Positions 1 through 12,281 of a stretch of 64,000 bases of DNA are shown here, piece after piece. The notes beneath the pieces are model-generated. The model saw only the letters and a list, made by a program, of their open reading frames with translations. It had not been told where the DNA came from and did no database searches. Positions within the stretch are counted from its first letter, which is position 1, and each line of letters starts with the position of its first letter. The stretch is from Linnemannia elongata. Lineage: Eukaryota; Mortierellomycota; Mortierellomycetes; Mortierellales; Mortierellaceae. Location: assembly GCA_036320915.1 (NCBI GenBank), contig JAXBDG010000001.1:868001-932000 (forward strand), written 5' to 3'. A program made the position numbers and the translations under genes.

Positions 1-2280
1 GCTCATGGACCTTCTCGATGGACTTGAAGTAGTTGACGGTCTTGACGTGGAGCTCGAGGGTGGCATCCTCGTCGCAGACGACCATGCCGCGGGGGTGGAG
101 CTGGATGGCAGAGACGGTCCACATGTGGTTGACGCCCTCCTCGATGCACTTGGCCAAGGCCAAGGCCTTGTGGGCACCGGTGATGATAATGCAGACCTCG
201 CGGGCATCCATAACAGTGCTATTGTTGTAAGTAGAAAAGATTGGAAAAGAGTTATGGTTAGATAACATTGCTCACTTGTGCAACGGGAGATAGAAAGGCA
301 GGGAGGGGGAAAATGGGAAAAGTGAGTGAAGGAAAGGCGGAGATTGAGGGTGTTGATAGTTCGCCGTTTTTTTGTTGTTCTTATTTTTGATGAGCAGGGG
401 GGTTGAACAAGAATGGCGGGTTGTAGCTTCCTGAAGGTGCAAGGTTGTCGATCAGATTATTTTCTCCATCTCGGTTGGTTGGTGAGATCCCGGCAGGCTG
501 ACAATTGACAGAGAAAGTTGCTTCCTTCTGATACATGTCCAGCACCATGCATCGGTTGTCGTTGACTTGTCGTCACTGGTGCTGTTGTTGTAGAAAATTT
601 TCTTCCTTTGGATACATATCCAGGTGGGATGGACGGACGGGCAAGACGCAGCAATGAAAGAGAAAAAAAAAGGACCGTGGGGCGGGAAGAAAAAAAGAGA
701 GCGCATACACAAACGCAAAGAACGAAGCACAGAGCGCAAAATAAGCAAAACGCAAAGCAGAGATACATAAGAAAAGGTGACACTTACGCAACACCGACGG
801 TCAAAGCCAGGTTGGGAACCTTGGTGATATCGTTATCGAAGAAGCGGGCGTTGGCGACAATGGTGTCGTAGGCGAGGGTCTTGACACGGGTGCGAGAGTT
901 GAGGGAGGAGCCGGGCTCGTTGAAGGCAATATGACCATCGGGACCGATACCGCCCAAGAAGAGCTCGATACCACCGACGGCGGCAATCTTCTCCTCGTAA
1001 CGCTGGCACTCGAGGTCCAAGTCGGTTGCGTTTCCATCGAGGATGTGGACGTTCTCGGGGAGGATATCAACGTGCTTGAAGAGGTTGCTCCACATGAATG
1101 AGTGGTAAGACTCGGGGTGGTCTCTATTAAATGTGAACGGATCATTAGAGGAGAAGGAAGAAGAAGTGAGAAGAGAGACAGAGAAGATGATCAGTCGGAG
1201 CTCGTACTTTAGCATTTGTCATGGACACATCTTTGCTGCTACTGTTGCCGCTTGCCCTCCAAGAAGAGAGAATCCTTTCTTTCATCCTTGTCCTCTTGAT
1301 TCCCAAGGTGAGGACACGTTGGTTGGCGGAGATGATGTCTGTCTGTCTGTGTACCACTGTTATTGCTGTTGAGTATAGCAAGGCGGATGGCTTCTTATGG
1401 GGTACCAGATCCCAAAGAAAGATGGAATCGCATGTCTGACACCAAACCCGGAGCCCTCTATTGTTGTTTAAGACCTCACGAGACCCCTGCCTGAAGAACT
1501 CCTGTGAGGGTGTCTGTCAAGTATTTTCTCTTTTTTTGAAGGAGTGGCGAGCGATCGATAAAGGGAAGCGGCATGGCGAAAGGAAAGGTGACTGGATTCT
1601 CTTCAAATTATTTCCTTTCTCTTTTTTTTTCGTTGCTTCGGTTGCATCGTGATTGCCACGCCCTTTTCCAAGTTCATACCCCGAAATAAAACGAGAAAAA
1701 AATGGCGGCATATCTGAACCACACGAAGGAAAAAAAAAAAAAAAAGGTATGCGTGTTGACAATATTTTACCTGGGCAATCCGACGTATTCATCCATGTTG
1801 AAGGTGATGATGTGCTGGAAGGAGAGCTCGCCGGCCTGGTGGAACTTGACCAGGTTTCTGTAGACACCAACAGGGGACGAACCGGTGGGAAGTCCGAGAA
1901 CGAAGGGCTTGGTGGCAGTGGGAGCGAACTCCTTGATGCGCTCTTTGACGTACTTGGCTATTAAATGGTGGATTGGAGTAAAGAAAGAGGCGTGGGTAAG
2001 ACTTCTTATTACATTCAGAGTGGCATGATCATGCAAAGAAAATGGTGGTACGAAGTTCAGGATGACTGATAACGCCCTTATTAAATGTTGAGTGTATTTT
2101 GTATGTCCATCAAGAAGCTGATGGGGATAAAAGGTGTCGATGGGATAGGGAAAAGGTGTTGGGACTGTTGAGAGAAAGGGAGAAGAGCGATAGTAGAAAG
2201 AAAAGAGAGGGAGAGAGCGAAAGATACTTACCGACGTGGTAGGAGACAGCCTCAAAGTCCTTGCGAATGACCAATCTCAT
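1..2280 (-). CDS. nagB: Glucosamine-6-phosphate deaminase (3' end cut by window edge)
   Basis: Converts glucosamine-6-phosphate to fructose-6-phosphate and ammonium, the last step of amino-sugar breakdown, in the cytosol. Exons read on the minus strand are 2280-2232, 1957-1771, 1123-788 and 218-1; all junctions are GT..AG and keep frame. About 263 residues are present and the animal/fungal enzyme is about 280-290, so roughly 25 C-terminal residues lie beyond base 1. Visible family motifs: [13 protein letters not shown] (phosphate-binding loop), FNMDEYVGL with the catalytic Asp, [27 protein letters not shown] with the Asp-x-His and Glu of the active site, and the late [19 protein letters not shown]. 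The start [19 protein letters not shown] matches the usual N-terminus. Nothing is broken. It is eukaryotic in type (GNPDA-like). With the chitinase at 15-17 kb it suggests amino-sugar recycling, but the genes are not adjacent. Confidence 0.95.
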
Positions 2281-2809
2281 TGTGTATGTGTGTTGTGTGT
2301 GGGTGGGAAGGTAGGTGGGAAGATGGGGGTAGGGGGGATGAAGAAGTGTGTGAAAGGGTTGGGGGATAAAAGATAAAAGAGAAAGAGAGAGAGAGAGAAA
2401 AAGAGAGAAAAGAAGAAGGAAAAAAAGGGAAGGGAAATCGACGAGTTGAAATAGGATTTGGGAAATGGAAGAGAGAGTGTCGTCAACAGGCAGCTGAAGC
2501 AGAGAGAGAGAGAGAGGAAAAGAAAAAGAAAATTTTTGTGGAGACACCACATCACATCACATATCAAATTGATCAGTAAACAAAAAAGTATTATTGAATC
2601 GCTCTTACCATACCATTCAACTCAATCCTCGGCCGTTTTAGTTTCTCCTTTTTCTTCGTTCCTCTTCTTCTTTTCTTCGCTGTTCAAAAACAAACAATGA
2701 CTCCCCTTCTCTCTTTCTCTCCCTCTATCTCTCTCTCTCTCTCTCTCACTCTCTTTTCTTTTGGTGATCATCGCATTTCTCCATGATGCATTGTGATGCT
2801 ATTGTCATT

Positions 2810-2842
<33 letters not shown>

Positions 2843-4782
2843 CGTTGCATTTTCATCCTTCTCAAGGTCTTTTCTCTTTCTCATCTAATACTTCAACACT
2901 ACAACTTATCAGTTTGATATGATCAACTATCACCAATGATTTTCTTCACCAAGAATAAGGAGATAGAAAGAGGAGGATGATTGGCGGTCTAGGCGATTCG
3001 TTTGCTAACAAGTCAAGCAGTAAAGAACGAAAGTATGAACAAAGAACAAAAAGGACTCGGCTTTCGAGACATTGGGTCCGGAAGACTAAATGGGCGCGAG
3101 TAAGAAAAAGAGGCTCAAAAGAGCGAAGAGGTGCAGGTAGGATTCAAGCCGAGACCAAAGTGGACAGACAGACGAGACAACACACCACTGAGCAAGCAAG
3201 TGTGTTGTTCTCAGTTCTTGTCCCCATACTTTTATGAGGTTGTGTACCTTTTCCTTCTTCGTTCTCCGTCTCGAGCCCCCTCGTTTTGTCTTCTGTTGAC
3301 AAGATATCTTCAAGATCAGAGGCCTCCCATTGGACGATGGGATGGAACAGGTGTGAACCTTGTTCCTCCCTCTCTCTCTGTCTCTGTCTCTGTCCTCTCT
3401 TACCTCTCTGCCTCTCATCTTTTTCCTCTTTTCCTTCTTCTGACTTCCATTGAATTTACTCAATCTCAGTTCAATAAGTAATAGGCTCCATTTCCCCTCT
3501 CGCTCTTTCCTGACTCTTTTTTATTTATCAGCTTTTTGTTACTTGTGTTTATTTGTTTTGTGCACTTGATTGCTATCATCATCCTGCTGCTTGCTGGGCG
3601 AGTGGATGATTGGGTGTTAAGTGGCGCTCAAGTAGAAAAAAAAAAAGAACAATAGAACGATACGAGCATAGACCATTATCATCGATGGCACACAAAGAAA
3701 TAACCAAGGCTAATGAACAAAACAAACAACTCAACCGAGCACACGGAACCCCCACTGGTTCCCATTCTTGGACCTCAGTTGGGGTTCTGTGCCGTGTTTG
3801 CTCCGTTAAGGAACATGCCATCCAGGCTGACCAGACCGCACCCACCAAACAAACAAAAATATTTAAACACACTCACACACCAGCATGACCTAAGAGGAGT
3901 CAAGGTCCACCCATCCACCCGCCAGGCTCGTCTCGATGTCCATTTTCGGATTTCACTTCTCCCCCGTTCACTTCCGTCATGAAACAGAGAAGAAAATAAG
4001 AACACGAGTTGTACTTGAGCGAAAAGTGGTAGAAGAATAATTGGATGACATTGCACGTTTAGAAAGATCCCACAATTGTGGGTAAAAAGATAACAAAAAG
4101 AATGAATAAAAAAAGAGGCGGCAACATGCACTGGCCAGGCTGCAGGTTTCTTCGTGAGCCAGAGATAACGAATTCGTTCAAGATCTTACCCCTTAATAAA
4201 CCAGATTGATTAGTCCCACATGTGTGATGAACATTGGTAGGAGTAGGTTGTTGGGGGACTCCTGGGTGCGGGAAAGAATCATTAGAATGAAAGGCGTCGG
4301 AGCCTCATTTTGTTTTTGCTAGTTGCCCATCTGTACAACAACCATAGTTTACTCACTATCACTATCATCGCGAGGGTTGCCAAGAAGGGTGTTCTCTACA
4401 ACGTCTGGTCAGCTATCTAAATCTCTATGTCTCCCTTTCTTTTTGGTGGCAAAGTGACATTGTGGCAAAAAGATATGGCCTCATCCTGCCAGGCAGAAAA
4501 AAATTGGTGGCGCTCCACGGGAAGCAACATTCTCCCTTCCGCGGGAAAAGCGACGGAAAGAAAATAATGCATAAGAAACGTCAGCCTAAGGCATGGGAAG
4601 ACTTGTGGTTTTCTGGTTTGCTCATCTATTTCTCTTTCCTTCTCTCACTCCCACGGATTCACCATCTCCTTCGCAGCCCTTTCTTTTCTCACTCACTACC
4701 CACACAAACATTCACATCCACACTCGCATTTACATCCACATCCCCATTCTTTGTCAAAAGAAGGTGAAAAGAAGTATCTCAC
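2281..4782. other. Intergenic region, promoter side of two divergent genes
   Basis: About 2.5 kb between the divergent deaminase and the next gene. It holds purine-rich DNA just upstream of the deaminase start, a CT-repeat near 2727-2752, a run of 32 T at 2811-2842, and otherwise unstructured AT-rich sequence. I saw no open frame with family-like composition and no RNA gene. Confidence 0.6.
2811..2842. repeat. Poly(T) tract, 32 nt
   Basis: Uninterrupted T run in the shared upstream region of the deaminase and its divergent neighbour. Similar tracts occur at 7240-7273, 14810-14850, 47434-47472 and 50774-50812, so this is a genome-wide style feature rather than a specific element. Confidence 0.9.
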
Positions 4783-7106
4783 ATGGAAAACTCAAACCTC
4801 AGTAAGCTCCCTTTTCTTTTTCTTTTGTCACCATGCTGCCATTTGGTTCAACTGAATGCGCTGGCTGGCAAACTAAATGTTGGACTTTTTTCTTGTTGTT
4901 TTCTTGTTATTTTCTTGTTGTAGACGAATTCTACACTGCTGAAGGCACCTCAGAAGAAGAGTGGCAGCGCGTGTACGACCTGAGATACTGCACTATTCTC
5001 GTCCCTTTTGAAGACAACCACTCTCTCAACGATCAGACAGAAGTGAAACACGACAGTGTCACTACGCAGACTGAACAAGAGGTGAAGAAGGAACAAGAAG
5101 AGCAACAGGACATGGATGAACAAGGCGTATCAGTCAAGATGTCTTCTGTTGTAACGAAAACGACGACCATTACGACAAAAACGACGACCACCTCGGAACG
5201 TGTCCACCTGGCTACTCCAAGAGCCACCCCAGCAAGGTATAGCACCCTGTTTTTCTATGCCACTATCAAACCTACGTTTTGTAGCAAAGTGTGGTACTAT
5301 ATTCTTACACCAAACCGAACCATTTTTATTCTTAGACCAGAACCAGATGCAGCACTGAGCGTCAGTTCGACTCCCACACCACATGCTAGGAAGCAAGGCC
5401 AGGATGGTGACGGTGATGACAGTGATGATCAGGACGACAGCATGATGACGGATGATCACTGTGGCTTGACCGAAGGAGATCCTTTGTCGAGATATCTTAC
5501 AGCGGAAACCCACCTTGGCTCGACGTCGTCCGGTTCCAGCCACAAGAATGTCGACATGGATATGTCAGGAGGAGACGATGATGAAAAGACGGAGGAATTT
5601 CATGATGCGACGTTGGGTATTGAGTTGAACGAGGACGACGGGACGATCAACAGCCTCCGAATCAGTCAGCATGATTCATCGCATCAGTTCAACAGCGAAG
5701 ACGACAGCGCTGATTACCTCTCCCCATCACACTCTGGAAACAAGCGACCACGGCACTGGGAACTCTCTCCTTCCCAACGACTCCTGCACACCGTAGATCC
5801 ACACCCGTCAAAGCGAATTGCGCTCTCAATCTCGTCCTCAGGATTACATGGAGTTGACGGTATTCCTTCCCGCGGCTTGCTCAGACCCCGGTCTTTCTCT
5901 CCAAGTTCCTCGCCATCGCCTTCAATCTGGGTTACACCGCCTATGGCTCTTAGCGCCGAACATTCAGACAGAGCCGGCTCAGGCGCTCCAGATGCGCCTG
6001 TACAGCATCCCTGGGTAGCGACTGCACCAAATTTCTGGAAGAAGCAGGACTGGAAGGTGCTGGAAGACCTCTACGAGGAGCTTAATGGAGAAAACATGGC
6101 GGAATCAGAACTCGGACAGGTGGTCGATCGGTTCCTTGCCAAGCAGGAAAGCTTGCAAGAAGGCAAGTCTAAGTGGTCAAGGTACACATAGCACAAAATC
6201 AGGGTGTTTCTTCTGTAAGTGTGATTTTCTGCACGACCCTTTTCTCACGCATTTGATTTGCCTTTCACCCCTGCTTATTAGGGACTTTGTTCACTTGCGA
6301 TGTGTTGCATTGCATCGAGTACGAGTCCAGGAAACACCAGATGCAGCTAGCCAAGAACTGTATTCTCCAACTATGTCCTCAAGAACGATGTCCTCGAGAA
6401 CTGTAAGTCTTGCTATTCTTCACAGGCGCATTGTCCGTCTTTCAAGTCTAGTCTCATGTTAATACTCATCGTTGTAAATACTCTTCAATATTATTAGCGT
6501 TCGTGGCGTGGATCTTCTCCTGGCTTTGAGAGCCGTATTGGTACTGCGAGACGCTCGGTGTCGCCCTACCCGGTCGGGTTGACGCGCAGAGCCGGATCTA
6601 CTCCTGTTTGGTCCCCAGAGTCAGCCTCGCCAAAGTCTATAGCTGATTTTGTGGACGAGAGACGAGCAGATCGAGCTCGTCAGCAGCATCGGACAGCTGA
6701 TCAGGGATATATTAAGTCGGTCTTCAAACACCGATTCGCAGCGGGTCTTAAGACGGTCGGTGAATTGCTTCCATTCTGGAAGGATGTTGAAAAGGGACAC
6801 ACGGATGACAAGGAGGAGGTTGTGGTGCCCTTGGTGCCAGCTGGCAGGGCGCATTCTGTGATTGCAGCATTTGAGAGCCAGGCTGCACAGGCGCAAGAAC
6901 GACAGAACAGTCTCCCAGCACGATCACGATCTGGGTCGGTGATGTCGATAACTGGTGGCTGGAATCATGAGTCGATGGGTCGATCATCGTCTCCTGCCCC
7001 CTCGAGCGTTGCTGAGCTGATCAGCCGAGGCCATGCCGCTCGCGTTGCTTCCGCCTCTGCTTCTATCTCTGCCGCCAACGGTTCTCTCACTCAAACATCC
7101 GATTGA
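4783..7106 (+). CDS. Unknown, Ser/Arg-rich largely disordered protein (about 635 aa)
   Basis: I do not recognise this gene. Proposed exons: 4783-4801, 4924-5236, 5336-6181, 6282-6402, 6498-7106; phases agree throughout and the reading ends at a TGA. The 19-base first exon (MENSNL) is chosen because the reading frame before 4924 looks non-coding and ends in a good TAG acceptor, and GTAAGC follows the short exon. The N-terminus has a folded-looking stretch (EEEWQRVYDLRYCTILVPFE), then an acidic, Glu/Lys/Thr-rich region, a basic patch NKRPRHWELSPSQR, a compact segment NFWKKQDWKVLEDLYEEL followed by a helix, and a Ser/Arg-rich tail with KSIADFVDERRADRARQQ and FAAGLKTVGELLPFWKDV. No transmembrane segment or signal peptide is visible. 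A nuclear or scaffold role is only a guess. Exon 4 is the least certain piece. Confidence 0.7.
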
Positions 7107-7237
7107 GCAAAGAGATAAAATGATGCAAGGGATTTCATTTTTGGTTTTTGTTTTGCTCTGTAGTTGTAACTTGTACCATAAATTCGCCACAGCGTGGCTT
7201 GCTCTGTTTGCAGAAAATAAACCCTTTTTCTCGCTTT

Positions 7238-7239
<2 letters not shown>

Positions 7240-7273
<34 letters not shown>
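7240..7273. repeat. Poly(T) tract, 34 nt, directly upstream of a start codon
   Basis: T run ending 19 bases before the start codon of the SET/MYND gene, inside the 186-bp gap to the previous gene on the same strand. It could serve as a nucleosome-excluding promoter element or as the 3' end signal of the upstream gene. The sequence alone cannot say which. Confidence 0.8.
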
Positions 7274-7277
<4 letters not shown>

Positions 7278-7292
7278 CTCTTCTCTTTAGTC

Positions 7293-9173
7293 ATGGAGCA
7301 CATCAACACTGTCTGCAGGAACGAGGGCTACCCGATCACGGTCGAGAACAGTCCCCAACTCGGGAACCATGCCGTTGCCTCGCGTGACATTCCTCAAGGC
7401 GAGGGTCTCCTCAGGGTACTCATTCCCTCCCCTGCCATTCACTCTTACCCTCACACTCTTCTCCATTCGAACGGTGGGAATATGTTTCAGTTTTTTTAAA
7501 AATTCCTTTTCACGACACCCCTAGGCGATCCCATACGCAGCAGAAGTATTCGACAACTACAAAAAACGCATGTGTCAAGTCTGTCTCCTCTACCACAACC
7601 GCGGCTCCTTTACCCATCGATGCCAAGACTGTGACCAAGTCTATTTCTGTTCCCTCGCCTGTAAAACAATTGCCATGGATCCTCGGATGGGATGTCATTC
7701 GAAAGTCTGTAGAACGTTGAGGAAATTGGCAACTTGGAATTCGGATCGGCATACAAAGAGTATCATTAAATTGCTGCTACAGGTTTTAATGGGCCATTGG
7801 AGAGAGAGGCAGGGAATCCCAACGGCGTATCAGAGTCGGAGGGCTTTGGAAATGCGAGAGCAGCAGGAGTTCAAGGAGAATGAGGACCGCGGACTGGAGA
7901 TGGGGACGACGGATGTTGATGATGTTTCAACGGAAGCTCTCACCGAGCTCCTTGGGAAAACAACCCTTACAACCGCAACAGCGCCTACCACGCCACCAAC
8001 ATCACAATCGCCACTACCACCACCCCCCTCCTCAAACGCTCCTCAGGAACAGGGCAAGGACAAGGACGAAGGCAAGGACCGGATCCAGGAGCCAGTCGAG
8101 AACGACTTCTACGATGTCCTCCGCCTCCAATCGCATTTCGAGGACTGGGACGACGAGGACCAAAAGGATTGGAACAAACAGTCCCAGATTGTCCTCTCAC
8201 TCCTTGAGATGGCAGGTCTTACCGAGATGGTGTCCGAGCCTGGTGGTCCCCTCCATACGTTAACCAGTCTTGATGTGAAGCGGTTGATCAGTGCATTGGA
8301 GAGTAATGCGTTTGGAATGTTTGATCGCACCAAAAAGAAGCCTGTCTGCTTCGGTCGAGGTAAGGAAAGGATGGTACCTTTGTGGGACTTCTTTGGAAGT
8401 GTGGTTACGTTTGCTACGCGCTCGAAGCGATTAACAATTGACCATTTTTCTCGCGACGTGTGGATGAATAGCAATTTACCCGATAGCATCATTCTTCAAC
8501 CACTCATGCGAATGTAACTCAACAGCAGTGCAGGCAGACGGATCGACAGAGGAAATAACAGGAGACGCTGTTCTGGGACTGATCGAACAAGAAGAGATCA
8601 GCAAGAAGGAAGCAGCTCCTGGATCACCATCGTTATCAACTCCAGGATCTGAGAGCGGGACTGGCACATCGACTCCTGCGGAACTAGGAACAGGAGCAGC
8701 AACGCCTGCTGAAGAGGAAGTAGATGGATCTGAAACGACTACACCGACTGCAGCAGCAGATCCATATGACTCCCGGGTTGGAGAGTTCCGGATGATGACC
8801 TTCTTCTCCATCTGCGAAATCCCAAAAGGTACGCTCTTGTTTACACTTCTCTTCTTTCATGTGTCGTGTAACGTCAACTGAGCTTGCTCCGCAATTCTTA
8901 AAACTGTATGCTTCACTAATTAATTGCCTTACTCACTTTTCCTTGTTTCTCCTGGTCCCTCACTAACAAACAAACAAAGGCAAAGACATTACAATCTCAT
9001 ACATCGACACCGAAATGCCACTTCAAGCTCGGCGCCTAGCACTCCTGTCCGACTACCACTTCCACTGTTGCTGCGAACGATGCCTCCGAGAAGAAAAATC
9101 GGGTGCACCAAAAGTCGCAAAACTCACCAAGAAAAAGGGCGGGCAACCAAAGCCAAAACCCAAGCGCAAGTAA
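7293..9173 (+). CDS. SET and MYND domain protein (SMYD/Set6-like lysine methyltransferase)
   Basis: Predicted protein lysine methyltransferase using S-adenosylmethionine. Exons 7293-7415, 7525-8359, 8487-8828, 8980-9173 give about 497 residues. The N-terminal SET half holds GNHAVASRDIPQGEGLLR. A MYND zinc finger follows, with CQVC, CQDC, FCSLAC and HSKVC supplying the Cys/His ligands. After a long Gln/Pro/Asp-rich spacer the SET core resumes: NAFGMFDR, then ASFFNHSCECNSTAV, which is the NHSC substrate/SAM motif and is created exactly by the 8360-8486 splice. After a Ser/Thr/Pro-rich insert come MMTFFSICEIPKGKDITISYID and a post-SET Cys cluster HFHCCCERCLREE. The tail is Lys/Pro-rich and may act as a nuclear signal. 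The insert of about 80 residues inside the SET core is longer than usual. The family is clear; the substrate is unknown. Confidence 0.9.
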
Positions 9174-9327
9174 TACCATTGTTCACAAAATAAAAGGTAT
9201 TTAATTGCACTTTGCAACGAAGCTAGGCTACGGCCAATATGAGGCATTGATAACGAGAAAAAAAAAAAAAATAATGGTCCTGCAGTTCCTGGAAAAAAAA
9301 AATTGCTATCCGCTTGCTTGAATTTGT

Positions 9328-11040
9328 TTACTCCTCGTCAGAGTCCTCCTCAGAGTCGCTCTCGGCCTCAGCCAACCAGCGGAGGAAGGGCTCAACACGA
9401 GCGCGGACATCCTTCGCCTCATCACGGCTGACGTACTTCTTGCTGGGCTTTTCACCCCACTTCAAGATGACCTCCTCCTCGACAATGTCGTTGTCATAGA
9501 AAGCCTTCAAGACGTGAGGAGCCTTCAACATCAAGGTCTTAGAGGTGATCAAGACACGCTCCATGCCTCCGAGCAAAGCCTTCTGGTCCTTCTCAGTGGT
9601 GACAAACTATTGCATTCAAAACCATTATGAACCGACATTAGTAACCTATGCTTCGACTGAGCTCGCATAACAGAGATGAAACAAAAGCATGACAAGGAAC
9701 ATACCTTGCGCAAGAGAGGGGTACGGGCCTTGATCTCACGAGACATATCGTCAGTGAAGATGCACTGGATGAGAACAGTGACAGCGCGGGACTTGCCAGT
9801 GATTCCAAGCTCCTCGGTCTTGGCGATAATCTCGGCATCAGTGGCCTTGGGGGTCTCCTCCAAATAGATTCCAAAGAGCTCATAGGGGTTCTCGCCATCT
9901 TCATCATCCTCGTCGTCGTCCAAGGTCATCTGGGTCTTAACGCTGCCCTCCAACTCTCTCATGCGAGCAGCGGCTCCCTCAGCCGAAGTGTCGACAGACC
10001 AGTCATCGCCCAAAGCAGACTTGAAGTTGTCAGCGTCGGGGATAGCAGCAGCCTCCTCCTTGATCTTCTTGGTGAAATCGTCATCCCGATCCTCCTCCTC
10101 TTCCTCCTCAGTAGGGGTTGAGGCGCCGTTCTTCTTGCTTTTCTTGTCAGCCTTGTCAGCCTTGCCCTTCTTTCCGTAGGCGTTGTTGACAGGGGGGTTC
10201 TTGACAATGTAGGTGGCCAACTTGTGGACATTCTCGCCCTTGTTGCGGCGACCACAGGCGTTGCAGTACATTTGGATCAAGCCGGCCTTGTCAACAATGA
10301 TGTCCGTCTCGGGGTTACCGCACGAGGGGCAGAGAACGAACTTCTGGATGAACCCGTTCAACAACGACTGCAACTTGGCAGCATCGTGGGCACCGTTAAC
10401 AATGTAGCGGTCGGTCTTCTCGTCAATCTTGACCTGAGCACCGAGCTCGCAACCAAAATACTTGGTGGGGTCTAATTATCATGATCATTCAAATAACAGA
10501 GCAGATTAGTACCAATTTCTAGTTGCTTTTCTTTGCTTATGATTCCCTGTCACTGCTAAACGACGTCCCCCACGCTTCGTCTTGTCCCCAAGCACCTACA
10601 GGCAGTGGGACGGCTGAGCGCACGAGCAATGTCGGCCATGTTGGGGATCACGGTCTTGATTCCGTTTCCCTTGCCCTCGATCTACGTAATAGGAAAAAAT
10701 GAAGGTTGCAAATACAACGGGCGTGCTGATTAGTCAACTGGGTCATAGGAGTGCCAAAAAAAAACTGCCCGCAGTAAAAAAATAGCCATTGGCGCAGAAA
10801 AATAAACCAGACAATACAGATCCACTCATAGTTGCTTCATCTCAAAACTGCGCTGTGAAGGAAAGGAGAGCCGTGAAGACCCGTAAAGTATGTATACACA
10901 AGAATCAAAGAAACAAGTTTCTGACTCAGTGTGACTAAGAAAAGAGGAATGAATGAGCCTTTTACCTTGGAGACCAGCTTGGGCATCTTGTAACGGTAAA
11001 AAGCATCGTCGCTCTGACCTCCAATGTTGAGATTAGCCAT
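9328..11040 (-). CDS. TIF5: Translation initiation factor eIF5
   Basis: GTPase-activating protein for eIF2 in the 43S/48S preinitiation complex, in the cytoplasm. Exons 11040-10966, 10681-10600, 10471-9705 and 9606-9328 give about 400 residues, the normal length. The N-terminal IF2B/IF5 fold contains FYRYKMPKL with the arginine-finger position, [12 protein letters not shown], then [23 protein letters not shown] and a C4 zinc finger ([10 protein letters not shown] ... CNACGRR). A charged linker with a Glu run follows. The C-terminal HEAT/W2 domain ends in the aromatic/acidic boxes [18 protein letters not shown] and [19 protein letters not shown]. The gene is convergent with the SET/MYND gene (154 bp between stops). 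The second intron (10682-10965) is the longest. All residues expected of an active eIF5 are present. Confidence 0.97.
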
Positions 11041-11374
11041 GTTGGGTGGGTAGTTGAAAGTGTAAAGTGGGAGTTAAGATATAGTGGTGTCGAGTCTTCT
11101 GGCGAGGATACGAGTATCTGATGAATGCGACGTTTTGGGCAAACGGGGTGGGGGGTGAAGGGCGTTGAGAGAGAGAGGTTCAATAAGGTCGAACAGAGGC
11201 AATAGTTGCGTAGCTTCAGGAAGAGACAACTAAGATGTGGGTTTTTCTAAAAGAGTGAGGCGAATCAGTGATTGCTGGGTGGAAACAAGGCATAAGAATG
11301 CTTGGGGCTGGGAAGGAGCGGGAGGGGGTTGTTTTTTTTCTGTCAAGAGAAAAGAGAACGAAGAGGACGTTGTG

Positions 11375-11745
11375 TTAGGTGGGAGTGGTGCTGTGCTTTT
11401 GATGTGGACTGGTGTGTGGAGCGTTGTGGATGGTTTGTTGGAGAGAAGAAAGAAAGGAAAAAAAAAAACCGTCCTTGACAAAGGGTTGAGCCAAGAGAAA
11501 ACAACGGTGGCTTAGTGAGAGAGGGCCCCTTAACTTGAGATACTCTGCGCCATGTGTCAATTCAAGCCTCACAATGTGATATTGTTTGAAACCACTCTCT
11601 CTTATTAACCCTCTTCCCTCAAACGAAATAACCTTGATACACCCGAACGCCAATGGTTCACCCTTATTGTCATAATCCATGATGTGGTACTGGCCGATGC
11701 ATTTTCTATCCGACAGTCGACGCGAACATAAAATAAGCTCATTTC
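11375..11745 (-). pseudogene. Possible relic coding fragment, unidentified
   Basis: On the minus strand about 60 codons (roughly 11740 down to 11525) have a protein-like composition, including CIGQYHIMDYDNKGEPLAF, GCIKVISFEGRGLI and YHIVRLELTHGAEYLKL. Downstream the frame runs into low-complexity sequence (Ser/His/Thr-rich) to a stop at about 11375. Upstream it is closed by a TGA just before 11745. I recognise no family. It could be an exon remnant, a very short gene or chance. Confidence 0.25.
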
Positions 11746-12256
11746 AATCGAGAAGTCGCGTCAAAATTGCAAGTAGGATTGACAACAACTGAATTATGCT
11801 CACTCACGAAAATAGGAAACAGGAGATTAGGAGACGTTATATTTGCATGCGACAAAGAATAGACACTGCGATTTGAATGGAGACCGGCAGCGTTCGTTTA
11901 TGTCTTGGTGGCAAAAAATACTCAGCAACAAAACTCACAAATGCCGAAAGCGCCATTCTCCAACCCAATAACACGTTTCTTTAATTGCACGTAGACCCAT
12001 GTACATGCTGCGGCAAAGATGGGCTATGCGTGCCTGAGTGATTTTATATGCGTTTGTTGTGTGACTATTGGTGCATCTCGTGAGTACAGTATGAGCTGTA
12101 CAAAAATCAAACACGTATTCGGATAGAAAAAATTCCACGAGGATAGATATAGTCGTCTCAAACGCCGCGTTTTGTATCCCGAAGAAGGCTCACTTTCTGT
12201 TGAATTGTTTATTTTATGCTGTAGGGCGAAGGGATTGCTTCCTTTTTATTGTTTTT

Positions 12257-12281
12257 GTTGTTGTTGTTGTTGTTGTTGTTG
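12257..12281. repeat. (TTG)n microsatellite
   Basis: About eight perfect TTG units in AT-rich intergenic DNA. It does not fall in any supported gene. Confidence 0.75.

Noticed and set aside
784..1215. Independent 143-codon gene inside the deaminase region
   Set aside because: It is exon 3 of the deaminase read through into its upstream intron.
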